A program made the position numbers and the translations under genes. DNA of 64,000 bases. Origin: Oceanobacter mangrovi (GTDB taxonomy: Bacteria; Pseudomonadota; Gammaproteobacteria; Pseudomonadales; Oceanobacteraceae). The notes under the pieces are model-generated. The model was not told where the DNA came from and ran no database searches. It saw nothing but the letters and a program-made list of their open reading frames with translations. The stretch is from NCBI RefSeq assembly GCF_019740315.1, contig NZ_JAHXZR010000002.1, positions 560,001 through 624,000 of the forward strand. Reading direction: 5' to 3'. Positions 1-7,788 of this stretch are shown here, piece by piece (the stretch's first letter is position 1; every line of letters begins with the position of its first letter).

Positions 1-675
1 ATTAAGTCTATTGAAGGAGTAAAAATAGTTGAAGCTCCAATTGATTTTAACTTCTCCAGGTTAAATAACATGGCTGTAGAAGTGGCTACAGGAGAAGTTA
101 TTTGTTTGTTGAATAATGATATTGAAATCATTGAAGCTGATTGGTTGAACGAAATGGTAGGATTGGCTCTGAAGCCTGGAATTGGCTGCGTTGGTGCCAA
201 GTTACTCTATCCTGATAATACGCTGCAGCATGGCGGTGTTATTTTAGGGATCGGTGGTGTTGCTGGCCATAGTTGTTCTGGCGCTGGAAGGTTTGATTCT
301 GGATATTTTGATCGATTATTAATAACTAATAATGTATCTGCTGTGACCGCTGCATGCCTCGTCGTCCAAAAAGAAATTTACACATCAGTAGGAGGGTTGG
401 ATGAGGGCTTGCCTGTGGCTTTTAATGATATAGATTTTTGTATTCGCGTCAGGGATTCCGGGTACCGAAATGTATGGACCCCATACGCATGCCTGTATCA
501 TCATGAATCTGCTTCTAGGGGCTATGAGATTACGCCCGAAAAGAAAGCTCGATTTAGAAAAGAAATTGAGTATATGAGGAGTAAGTGGGGAACATCTCTT
601 GATAGCGATCCATATTACAATCCTAATTTCGATCTTTCAAAATCCAGTTATGAGATAATCGATCATGTACTCTAA
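1..675 (+). CDS. Glycosyltransferase family 2, C-terminal part (5' end outside window)
   Basis: Reading frame 1 is open from the first base, so the gene begins before the window. The visible 224 residues match the second half of a GT-A fold rhamnosyl/glycosyltransferase of family 2. They include FNFSRLNN, then GEVICLLNNDIEI (the metal/nucleotide-sugar binding acidic region typical of these enzymes), and the late block NDIDFCIRVRDSGYRNVWTP ending in YHHESASRG, which is the family's usual acceptor-side signature. It would transfer a sugar from a nucleotide donor to a glycan such as O-antigen, capsule or exopolysaccharide on the cytoplasmic side. Its stop overlaps the start of the next gene by 11 bases, so the two are probably one transcript. 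Family assignment is firm; the sugar and acceptor cannot be read from sequence. Confidence 0.88.
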   Translation: MKSIEGVKIVEAPIDFNFSRLNNMAVEVATGEVICLLNNDIEIIEADWLNEMVGLALKPGIGCVGAKLLYPDNTLQHGGVILGIGGVAGHSCSGAGRFDSGYFDRLLITNNVSAVTAACLVVQKEIYTSVGGLDEGLPVAFNDIDFCIRVRDSGYRNVWTPYACLYHHESASRGYEITPEKKARFRKEIEYMRSKWGTSLDSDPYYNPNFDLSKSSYEIIDHVL

Positions 676-2152
676 AATGAAAGCTCTTGTTGTTGGCGGT
701 GTCGGAAAGTTTCTAGCCCAGCCCTCTCCAGGAAAAAGATTAATATTGCATATTGGGTCTCCCAAGACCGGATCCTCTGCAATTCAAAACTATTTCACAA
801 ATAACTCTGAAAGCTTTCAGAGGTATGGGATATATTACCCCCCTCATGGTCTTGATGTTAACGGCATATCTGGTGGCCACGGGCGAATAGGGGTGGAAAT
901 TGATAATGAAAACTTCAGTAAAGCGAGAGCTATCGTTGATGGCTTCATGTCTGAAGCTGACAAGAAAAATTGTACGTTGATCCTGTCGGGTGAGATATTC
1001 TTTACTCAGCCGGAGGGTATTTTCAAGGTTCTGGAAGGCCTGAATGTTCAGATTATAAGTTTTTTCAGACATCCACTGGAAGCATTTAAGAGTTATTATA
1101 ACCAGGGTGTCAAACGGCATTATTCTCCACACCCAATTTCATTTTTGGCTCAGCATGAAGGGCATCGCTCTCAGGATGGTGTCACCGGGAAGATTCTATT
1201 GAGGTGGGCAGAGCTGTTCGGAATAGATAGGGTCATACTTATCCCTTATACTGAGCTTCAGAGTAGTAGCACGGATTCTCCAGGAGAAATTTGTACGCTG
1301 CTCGGATTGCCATATGAGAAGCCAGCACCGCGAATAAACCATAGCTATACTCCAGCGGCTATTGAGTTTAAGCGGATTGTTAATCTTATCTTAGATCGTG
1401 ATCAAGTTCGCTTGAACGGCAAGCTTGATTTAATTTTGCAGGCTTACTCGGATCAAAAATTGCCAGTCAGGCCTAGTCTTCATGATCTTCTAGGCAACGA
1501 GCTTTTTGACGAGCTGAAAGCTATATATCAGCCTATAGTCGATGAAATTTCAGAGCTTTATTCCATTGATATACCGTACAGCGATGAAACAACTTCCGGA
1601 TCTATGTATGAAACTGTTGAAAATGTAGCCCAGATTGTTCTTGGGGATGAGCAGTTACATTCTTACCTGAAAATCAGGACGCTTGATGCATTGAGAGAGG
1701 GTAATAATGCTTATGAAATGTATCAGCTCGCCAGCTGGCTTCGAATTCCTTTTCGCGATATCTCATTAACGGGAGGTGGAGCTGGACTGACCCAGGATGA
1801 GTTAAACTCTGTTTTGCAGCCTAAAGCTTCCCAGGCTGATGTGTTAAGAGAGCTTGCGCGGCTATTGGAGCGTACAGGAAAGTATGCGCAGGCGCATAGT
1901 GTTGCTAGTAAGGCTTTGAAGCTTCGACCAGATGGTGAGGCTATCAAGAAAATTGTCGAGAGAACCGAAATTGGAGTTGATGGACGGCGCCTTCTTCGCT
2001 CTGGCGGAAAACAAAAACGAGCACATAAAAGGCGTCTCGCTCAGAAAGCGTTAAATGCGAGGCGCCTCTCATCGGAGAAGGGACGGACTGGTTCGCAAGG
2101 GAATAAACAGGAAGTAGATGAAAACATTTTGCGCAAGCGAGCATTGAAATAA
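665..2152 (+). CDS. Sulfotransferase-like protein with TPR-like and basic C-terminal tail
   Basis: A 495-residue protein. Residues 27-44 contain ILHIGSPKTGSSAIQNYF, the P-loop-like 5'-phosphosulfate binding motif of PAPS-dependent sulfotransferases. Residues 131-145 contain FFRHPLEAFKSYY, the matching 3'-phosphate binding motif (R-x-P ... S-x-Y). These support transfer of sulfate from PAPS to a glycan hydroxyl. After about residue 330 the sequence leaves the catalytic domain; a TPR-like helix pair (YAQAHSVASKALKLRPDG) is followed by a very basic tail of some 50 residues rich in K and R. The start overlaps the glycosyltransferase stop; a second Met four codons downstream (677) is possible and neither has a clear ribosome site. 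The substrate is unknown; the neighbouring glycosyltransferase suggests a surface polysaccharide. Confidence 0.78.
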   Translation: MYSKMKALVVGGVGKFLAQPSPGKRLILHIGSPKTGSSAIQNYFTNNSESFQRYGIYYPPHGLDVNGISGGHGRIGVEIDNENFSKARAIVDGFMSEADKKNCTLILSGEIFFTQPEGIFKVLEGLNVQIISFFRHPLEAFKSYYNQGVKRHYSPHPISFLAQHEGHRSQDGVTGKILLRWAELFGIDRVILIPYTELQSSSTDSPGEICTLLGLPYEKPAPRINHSYTPAAIEFKRIVNLILDRDQVRLNGKLDLILQAYSDQKLPVRPSLHDLLGNELFDELKAIYQPIVDEISELYSIDIPYSDETTSGSMYETVENVAQIVLGDEQLHSYLKIRTLDALREGNNAYEMYQLASWLRIPFRDISLTGGGAGLTQDELNSVLQPKASQADVLRELARLLERTGKYAQAHSVASKALKLRPDGEAIKKIVERTEIGVDGRRLLRSGGKQKRAHKRRLAQKALNARRLSSEKGRTGSQGNKQEVDENILRKRALK

Positions 2153-2180
2153 TGTTGGTTTCTGCTGAGTCGAGGGTTAA

Positions 2181-3380
2181 ATGAAAAGAACTGCTATTTT
2201 ACATATTGGAACAGAAAAAACAGGAACCACCTCAATTCAGGAAGCTCTCTACTTGAATAGAGAGCTTTTGTCTGGATTTGGTATTCATTTCTTGCAATGT
2301 GCTGGTGAAAAAAATAATAGGCATTTCCCTTCCAGTTGCATGGCAGATGAGAAATATGATGATTTTTTCAAAGATCGTCAAATAACCAGTATTGAATTAA
2401 AAGAAAGGTTCAGGGCGGATTTTCTGGATAGGTTTGCGACCGAAATAAATTCTCTGGGTGAATCGATACATACGGTACTTATCTCCAGTGAACATTTCCA
2501 TTCCAGAACTAATACCCTTGCTGAAATAATAGCAGTGTCCGAAGTGCTGGCTCCATTTTTTGATCAAGTGCGTATCATTTGCTACTTACGGGAACAGGCG
2601 CAAACATGTAACTCGTTGTATTCTACAGCCATCAAGGCGGGACTTAATCCAGATCCAGATATCTTTTTTTCTCGCTGTAGTGTTGACAATAATTATTATA
2701 ACTACTATGAAATGCTTAGTAATTGGGCATCTATATTCGGATCTGAAAACCTCTTTGTTAGGAAGTTTGACCGGAAATTTTTTAGAAATGGCGATTTGCT
2801 CGATGATTTTTTCTCTCTGTTAAATGATGAGCTACCTCAATATGTAAATAGAGATTTTGAGATTCAGAATGAATCTCTTAGTATGCTAGGAATGTTTCTG
2901 GGCCGCGCGGTGAATGTGGTTTTGCCTAAGTATACAGATCATGGATATGTCGACTTGGCGCGAGTAGAAGCAATTGATTTTATTTACGAAAATTTCAAGG
3001 GCAAGGGGTTGTCCATCCCAGAAGATGTCAAGGTTAGAATATACGAAACGTTTTACGATTCAAATGTGCTTGTCAATGAGGCGTTTTTAGGCGGTTCGGG
3101 AGCGCTTTTTGAACCAGCTTCAAAAGCTGTTGATAGTACTCTGTCTGATAAAGATTTTAACATAGACTCAATGGTTGAGATTTTCTCGATAGTGAACAGA
3201 AAGGTTTTCCCTTTGTCTGATGAGTATGCTGATGCCTTGAGGGATGGTGCTGTAGCGCTTGAAAATACTGATTTAAAAAAAGCCCTATCATTAATGCTTT
3301 TGGCTGAGAAGATTCGTCCTGATGGACCCTTTATACGAAAAAAAATATCTGAATATAAAAGAAAAATCAGGTCCTTGTAG
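2181..3380 (+). CDS. Sulfotransferase-like protein
   Basis: A 399-residue protein paralogous to the preceding one. It opens directly with the PAPS 5'-phosphosulfate motif (ILHIGTEKTGTTSIQEAL, residues 6-23), and a 3'-phosphate motif of the form LREQAQTCNSLY lies at about 136-147. The last 60 residues again contain a TPR-like helix pair ending in AEKIRPDGPFIRKK, very similar to the KLRPDGEAIKK segment of the upstream paralog, so the two share an accessory C-terminal module. It probably sulfates a surface glycan. It follows the previous stop by 28 bases and is likely co-transcribed, ending at a strong bidirectional hairpin. Codon use is AT-rich (many AAA, ATA, AGA), unlike the genes after 6 kb. 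Confidence 0.78.
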   Translation: MKRTAILHIGTEKTGTTSIQEALYLNRELLSGFGIHFLQCAGEKNNRHFPSSCMADEKYDDFFKDRQITSIELKERFRADFLDRFATEINSLGESIHTVLISSEHFHSRTNTLAEIIAVSEVLAPFFDQVRIICYLREQAQTCNSLYSTAIKAGLNPDPDIFFSRCSVDNNYYNYYEMLSNWASIFGSENLFVRKFDRKFFRNGDLLDDFFSLLNDELPQYVNRDFEIQNESLSMLGMFLGRAVNVVLPKYTDHGYVDLARVEAIDFIYENFKGKGLSIPEDVKVRIYETFYDSNVLVNEAFLGGSGALFEPASKAVDSTLSDKDFNIDSMVEIFSIVNRKVFPLSDEYADALRDGAVALENTDLKKALSLMLLAEKIRPDGPFIRKKISEYKRKIRSL

Positions 3381-3417
3381 TTTGTATATCTCTAGTCATG
3401 GATTCTTAAAATAACCA

Positions 3418-3439
3418 CCCTTGCCATGATTGGCAAGGG
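3418..3439. terminator. Bidirectional intrinsic terminator between convergent genes
   Basis: Perfect 9-bp stem (CCCTTGCCA / TGGCAAGGG) with a TGAT loop. T-rich runs follow on both sides: GTAAAATTATTATTTT on the plus strand, and TGGTTATTTT on the minus strand. It sits between the stop codons of the convergent genes ending at 3380 and 3451. Confidence 0.85.
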
Positions 3440-3450
3440 CTGTAAAATTA

Positions 3451-5166
3451 TTATTTTATATGGAATTTTGCTATTGGGGAATTATTTTGGCTTTCTTCTA
3501 TTGTGATTGATGCACCTCTGGAAATTGGACCAATAATGAATCTGCAGTTCGATGCGCTTTTTATGCTTGGAAAAAGGCTTTTTATACGTTGGGAGTGTAG
3601 ATTAAATTCGGCATTGATTTCCAGGTTTGAACCTTGGTTGTATGCGCGGAGTTCTGATTCGTTTTCCGTTAGCAATATACCGGTTAAAAAGAACTCGTCT
3701 GGCCTGGCTGAATTTACAGGTTTCCAGACTTCAAAGTGAAGGATATTTTCAATCTTTTCAGAAGCTACTTTGGCAGGAGCTTTATTTAATAAGAAGGACG
3801 GTAGCTTTTTTGATTCCTGAATGAATTCTTCTGCTCCAGGGAATCGCGTGTAGTCATTCTTGGTTCCTTGGCTGCCGCGTTTTAGTGTTTTAGAGAAAAA
3901 TCCAGCCGTAAGGGAGGCTGGATTTATTGAAAGGTTTTCGAAAGTATTTTTAACCAGATACTTTGAGTGTTCGAAAGATTTGTTTTCATATAGTTGCTCA
4001 AAGCTAAGATTTATTGGTGCTTGCCCGGATATTTTCAATGCTTTGTATATGGAGCGCATTTTCTGACGACACACCTTCTCGTGTCCTAAGAGCTTATCTA
4101 TATCGATAGGTGTATCAAAAATCGACTCATCAACTCTGATTTCTTTTTTCTGGATTGGGCCCCATATACCTGTCAGGGATGCATAGTTAAGGCTTAATAA
4201 CCTATCTGTCGGGTGCTCCCTGTATAGGAAAACATGGTTGTAACCATGACGGATGGATAATTCCATTAGTGCTGCATTTAAAGTTGATGGCATGATCTCC
4301 ATGCAATGTTTAATCAGCCTCTTCTCTGCCAAGCATTGGTGAATCTTCTTGAAGAGCAAAATCGTATCTTTTGTATTTATCCAGTCAATGACAGCATCAC
4401 CCCAAACTCTGTCTGAGTTGAATGGCTCGTGCTCTATTGGGCTGTAGTATGATTCTTTAAACATTGCGCTTGCGAGATTGGTTCCTCCGGCTCTTCTGAA
4501 TGTCCAGATTATAAAAGGGCGAACTTCAAGGTCGGAGCTGATTACTGAAAAACATTTCTCAGTATGATATTCAATCGTACTTATTCTGCTGTAGTACCCT
4601 AATAGTAGGTTGAAATCATCTTCGTAAAAAGATAGAAGTTTGTTTAGTCGTTCGCTTGATAGCTTTGGAATTTCAGTGGAGAAAAATGGTATTAAAGCTT
4701 TGATTCTTAAGGATGCCTCATTCGGCAGGCTTCTGAGAAGAGATTCAATATTATGGGTTTTATAAATATGATTGAAGAAATCTAGAGATTTGCCGTTAAG
4801 AATTTTTTTTAAGGAATGGATTCTTTGGTGTACCTCTGGAATGGCCTCGTATGATTCGAGATTGTCGATAAAATATTCTAGTGATGGGCTTTTGGGGAGG
4901 GTCGCTAGATTTGGCTCAGACAGGGGCTCTGCTGAAGAGAGAACGCCATCTTCAATTAATTTTTTATAATTCGATATGAATCTTGCAACAGGATCTTGAA
5001 TAATGAGTATTTTTTTATCACGTTTATTGAGGGTGTTAATGTCAATATCATCAATAAGATCTGGTTCGTCGAAGCCCTGATTCAAATCCGTCAATACTGA
5101 AAGGTTGACCTTGCTTGCTACGTTTTTTGATTCAGCATCTTCAGTGAAAAATTGAATGCCTTTCAT
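3451..5166 (-). CDS. Composite sulfotransferase-like protein (N-terminal remnant plus full domain)
   Basis: A 571-residue protein. Residues 209-336 hold a complete sulfotransferase-type core: a P-loop-like segment FIIWTFRRAGGTNLASAMF (about 218-236) and a 3'-phosphate motif LYREHPTDRLLSLNY (about 314-328). The first 75 residues contain a second, isolated 3'-phosphate motif (ILIIQDPVARFISNYKKL, 53-70) with no P-loop before it, so the N-terminus resembles the back half of another sulfotransferase joined to the front of a complete one. The last 100 residues look like a beta-rich add-on domain (WKPVNSARPDEFFLTG onward) that I do not recognise. The start has an excellent ribosome site (AAGGAAGGTT before ATG), so the shortened N-terminus appears to be the expressed form. 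It faces the other two sulfotransferase genes. Confidence 0.6.
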   Translation of the reverse strand: MKGIQFFTEDAESKNVASKVNLSVLTDLNQGFDEPDLIDDIDINTLNKRDKKILIIQDPVARFISNYKKLIEDGVLSSAEPLSEPNLATLPKSPSLEYFIDNLESYEAIPEVHQRIHSLKKILNGKSLDFFNHIYKTHNIESLLRSLPNEASLRIKALIPFFSTEIPKLSSERLNKLLSFYEDDFNLLLGYYSRISTIEYHTEKCFSVISSDLEVRPFIIWTFRRAGGTNLASAMFKESYYSPIEHEPFNSDRVWGDAVIDWINTKDTILLFKKIHQCLAEKRLIKHCMEIMPSTLNAALMELSIRHGYNHVFLYREHPTDRLLSLNYASLTGIWGPIQKKEIRVDESIFDTPIDIDKLLGHEKVCRQKMRSIYKALKISGQAPINLSFEQLYENKSFEHSKYLVKNTFENLSINPASLTAGFFSKTLKRGSQGTKNDYTRFPGAEEFIQESKKLPSFLLNKAPAKVASEKIENILHFEVWKPVNSARPDEFFLTGILLTENESELRAYNQGSNLEINAEFNLHSQRIKSLFPSIKSASNCRFIIGPISRGASITIEESQNNSPIAKFHIK

Positions 5167-5292
5167 AACCTTCCTTTTAAGATCGAAATAATAACCCGGT
5201 ATAACATTGGCATGCTTTTGAAATTACTAGCGATCATGCAAATGGTACATATAGGGTCGGATAGTTCAATTGTGGCCTTTCTTTACGGTATT

Positions 5293-6207
5293 TCATAATT
5301 TTTCTTGAAGCTTGGAGGAGTAGATTTTCAGCACATTTTTATGGAGGTGTATCTCATCCACAAGCTCGGCAATTTTTTCATCCTGCTTCAGCCTCACATC
5401 TCTGACTTCAGCCAATTCTACTTCAAGGTGCTTTTTATCCTCTCGAAGCTCAACAATCTGATCACTCAGGCTTTGGTTTTTCTCCATGCTGGCTCCCAAC
5501 TTTTCATAAGCCTGGCGTAGTTCCTGTCGGGTGGTCTGGTGACTGGCCATTTCCTGTTGTGTGTGAATAGCCTGCTGCTGGATGGATTGGTTGAGCTGTT
5601 CAATCAGCTGACGCTTTTCTTGTTTATCCTGCTGATGTTCATCTCGTAGGCTGGTTAGTTGGTGTTGATGATTTGCTTGCAGCTTCTGCATCTGCTCATT
5701 TTTCTCGGCGAGTTTGGTCTGTTGGTTCTGTATATCCCGCCTCAATAGTTCTTGCTGGTGATGACTGCTGGCCAGCTCGGCTGTCTGTCTTTTTTCTGCT
5801 TCTCGCTGCTTTTCGATGGTTTCTGCCTGGTTTTGGGCCAGCTTTTTCAGTTCGTTGAGTTCCTTTTGCAGGGTTTCTGCAAGGTTTTTTTGCTCATTGG
5901 CTTTGTTGTTGGCTTGTTGCAGTTGTTGCTCGAATTCTGCTCGGCACTGTTCGAGCTGGTCTGACAACTCCTCTCGCAGTTCCATGGCTACTGGCTTGAG
6001 TAGTCCAGCCAGACGGCGGGTGAGGGGGTCTGTTTGCATGTCTTCGGGGTCAAGATCCATGCCTTTCAGAAAGTACAGAATTTTGGCTTCCGAGCCTTTT
6101 CCCAATAGCTGGCGGATCTGATAGGGATTGATCGGTTTGTGTTGTTCCCGGAGGGTTTTGACGGCGCTTTCGACGTCGTTGTAGCCGATTACTGGGGGTC
6201 TGGCCAT
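5293..6207 (-). CDS. KfrA-type N-terminal DNA-binding, long coiled-coil protein
   Basis: A 304-residue protein starting at the ATG at 6207 behind GGAGCGCAACC. Residues 1-90 (MARPPVIGYNDVESAVKTL, NPYQIRQLLGKGSEAKILYFL) match the plasmid replication region DNA-binding domain of KfrA proteins. From about residue 95 to the end the sequence is an almost uninterrupted, Gln/Glu/Lys-rich coiled coil. KfrA proteins are autorepressors with long coiled-coil tails that assemble on DNA and assist plasmid partition. Here the gene is chromosomal in context and divergent from a tyrosine recombinase, across a 192-bp region carrying two inverted repeats, one of which is probably its operator. Its job is likely to repress the shared promoter region or organise recombination complexes; that is inference. 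Confidence 0.75.
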   Translation of the reverse strand: MARPPVIGYNDVESAVKTLREQHKPINPYQIRQLLGKGSEAKILYFLKGMDLDPEDMQTDPLTRRLAGLLKPVAMELREELSDQLEQCRAEFEQQLQQANNKANEQKNLAETLQKELNELKKLAQNQAETIEKQREAEKRQTAELASSHHQQELLRRDIQNQQTKLAEKNEQMQKLQANHQHQLTSLRDEHQQDKQEKRQLIEQLNQSIQQQAIHTQQEMASHQTTRQELRQAYEKLGASMEKNQSLSDQIVELREDKKHLEVELAEVRDVRLKQDEKIAELVDEIHLHKNVLKIYSSKLQEKL

Positions 6208-6256
6208 GGTTGCGCTCCGGGCTGACTGGCATCTCAAAAGTGTTTTAATTGTAGTA

Positions 6257-6273
6257 TTTCATGTGACATGAAA
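6257..6273. promoter_or_regulatory. Perfect 17-bp palindrome, candidate KfrA-like operator
   Basis: Arms TTTCATGT and ACATGAAA around a single G, 50 bases upstream of the KfrA-like start codon. KfrA proteins repress their own promoters through inverted repeats, so this is the best operator candidate. The match is exact; the role is inferred. Confidence 0.55.
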
Positions 6274-6318
6274 AAAGATAAGAAACTTATTTTTAAACGA
6301 CCAGTTATTTAAAAAGTA

Positions 6319-6349
6319 AAGACTTGATAATAGAACATTATCACGTCTT
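6319..6349. repeat. 31-bp inverted repeat (13-bp arms, 5-bp centre) before the recombinase
   Basis: Left arm AAGACTTGATAAT and right arm ATTATCACGTCTT pair at 12 of 13 positions around the centre AGAAC, 51 bases upstream of the recombinase ATG. The inner 7 bases of each arm are exact. Such arm and spacer sizes fit either a repressor operator or the core binding site of a tyrosine recombinase. The sequence alone does not decide. Confidence 0.55.
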
Positions 6350-6399
6350 AATTTTTTGTAAGGATTGGGATAGCATTGCGGTGAAGCCAGGAGTGCAAG

Positions 6400-7473
6400 A
6401 TGAACAAACAATCCGATCAGCAAGATGCCCTCCATCAAGGCCGCGCCGCCGAGCTGGACATATTGGCCAAGGAAGCGGCGATTCTGGACGCATCCGAAAG
6501 TGTTAATACCCGGCGGGCGATAGAGGGGGCTGTGAATCACTTCACCCTGGAATACGGTGGTTTGCTGCCATGCACCGGCGAGCAGTTGAAAAACTATCTG
6601 GTTCGTTACGCGGGCGAGTTAAGTGTCGCGACTCTGGAACAGCGGCGGGTTTTGCTGGGGCGTTGGCATAAGGAAAATGGTTTTGCGACCAATCCAAATG
6701 ACAGTGAGCTGGTGCGGCAGGTGATGCGAGGCATTCGGCGTAAATACGGCCGAAAACAAAAACAGGCCCGGCCGGCTCCTTTACGACTTATTCATCAGGT
6801 GGTGAATTGGCTGGATCAACAAGCCCTGCATAACACTGAGAGCCCGCCAGTTTTTCGCCAGGCACTCAGAGACAAGGCAATGTTATTGACATCTTTCTGG
6901 TTTGGCCTGCGCTCCAGCGAGCTAATTGGCCTGCGGGTGTGTGATGTGACGCTGCACTGGGATGCTGAAGTGCCATATATGGAACTCTATCTAGCCAAGT
7001 CGAAAACGGATCGTGAAGGCTTGGGGCAGGTTAAAAAGCTGGAGTCGCTGGCGAACCTGTGCCCGATGGAGGCTATCCGAACCTGGCTGGAAGCTGGTTT
7101 TCATGGAGTCGCACGGCCGACCTTTCTGAATAGTGATGCGCCGCTGTTTGCTGCGGTTTCGCGCTGGGGTGAAATCTCCAGCCAGCACATTCATCCGAAC
7201 TCCGTTAATAAAATGATTAAAAGCCTGTTCCAGAAAGCCGGTGTCGATGCTACCGAATACTCCAGTCATAGTATGCGTCGTGGTGTGGCCAACTGGATTA
7301 TCGATTCGGGAGCGTCCGTGGCCGAGCTGACGGAATGGATTGGCTGGCGCGATACCCGCACCGCTATGCGTTATCTGGATGGCAAGTCGTCCTTGCCAAG
7401 CAAAATCATTGAACGACATTTAGGAGCTGGTCGAGCCCCTTTGTTGACTACCGATAAAACGGCTGATGAGTAA
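6400..7473 (+). CDS. Tyrosine recombinase / phage-type integrase
   Basis: A 357-residue protein. The C-terminal catalytic domain shows the expected set: Arg171 in FGLRSSEL, Lys in the beta-hairpin segment LAKSKTDREG (about 200-202), His290 and Arg293 in SSHSMRRGVA, Trp316 in the second His/Trp position, and the nucleophile Tyr325 in TAMRYLDG. The N-terminal 115 residues form the SAM-like core-binding domain, including RKYGRKQKQARP before the hinge. It breaks and rejoins DNA at a specific site through a phosphotyrosine intermediate. It is not accompanied by excisionase, phage or transposon genes; its only partner is the divergent KfrA-like gene. It may be a small stand-alone recombination unit or the remnant of an integrated element next to the AT-rich glycan island. 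Confidence 0.88.
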   Translation: MNKQSDQQDALHQGRAAELDILAKEAAILDASESVNTRRAIEGAVNHFTLEYGGLLPCTGEQLKNYLVRYAGELSVATLEQRRVLLGRWHKENGFATNPNDSELVRQVMRGIRRKYGRKQKQARPAPLRLIHQVVNWLDQQALHNTESPPVFRQALRDKAMLLTSFWFGLRSSELIGLRVCDVTLHWDAEVPYMELYLAKSKTDREGLGQVKKLESLANLCPMEAIRTWLEAGFHGVARPTFLNSDAPLFAAVSRWGEISSQHIHPNSVNKMIKSLFQKAGVDATEYSSHSMRRGVANWIIDSGASVAELTEWIGWRDTRTAMRYLDGKSSLPSKIIERHLGAGRAPLLTTDKTADE

Positions 7474-7476
7474 CAA

Positions 7477-7522
7477 GCCACGGCACTGCAGGGTATTGGG
7501 AACAGTGATATGCAGTGCTGGC
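7477..7522 (+). terminator. Stem-loop after the recombinase gene
   Basis: GCCA-CG-GCACTGCA (7477-7490) pairs with TGCAGTGCTGGC (7511-7522) across a 20-base loop, giving a 12-bp stem with one 2-base bulge. It starts 4 bases after the recombinase stop. There is no T-run, so a Rho-independent terminator is only one option; a transcript-end hairpin or recombination-site half is also possible. Confidence 0.35.
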
Positions 7523-7583
7523 AGGGAACTGAAACTATCCTCTATTATTCTCTGGGGTAATTGCCGCACCTGGAGATGAAACA

Positions 7584-7784
7584 ATGCTGCATGAATTTTC
7601 GTTTGCCGGGATGCTGTTCAGCCCGATGGTGGTGTTTGTTCCAATCGCATTCTTGTTGTACTGGCTGACGCAATGGCTGATGCACAAGTTTAATTTAAGA
7701 CAATGGATATGGAAGCCAGCCTGGTTCGATCTGTCGATGCTGGTGTGTTACATCGGCCTGGTTGTGTGGATAGGAGGGCGCTGA
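7584..7784 (+). CDS. DUF1656 small membrane protein, AaeX-like
   Basis: A 66-residue protein with two predicted membrane segments (about residues 7-28 and 46-64) and the start MLHEFSFAGMLFSP that is typical of DUF1656/AaeX proteins. These always accompany an HlyD-like adaptor and an FUSC-type pump gene, as here, with 4 bases to the adaptor start. The function of AaeX is not known; it probably supports assembly or stability of the pump in the inner membrane. The start has GGAG 9 bases upstream. Confidence 0.85.
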   Translation: MLHEFSFAGMLFSPMVVFVPIAFLLYWLTQWLMHKFNLRQWIWKPAWFDLSMLVCYIGLVVWIGGR

Positions 7785-7788
7785 GGCG

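Noticed and set aside
6400-7473. Prophage around the integrase gene
   Set aside because: No phage structural, excisionase or lysis genes are near; flanks are an efflux operon and a glycan locus.
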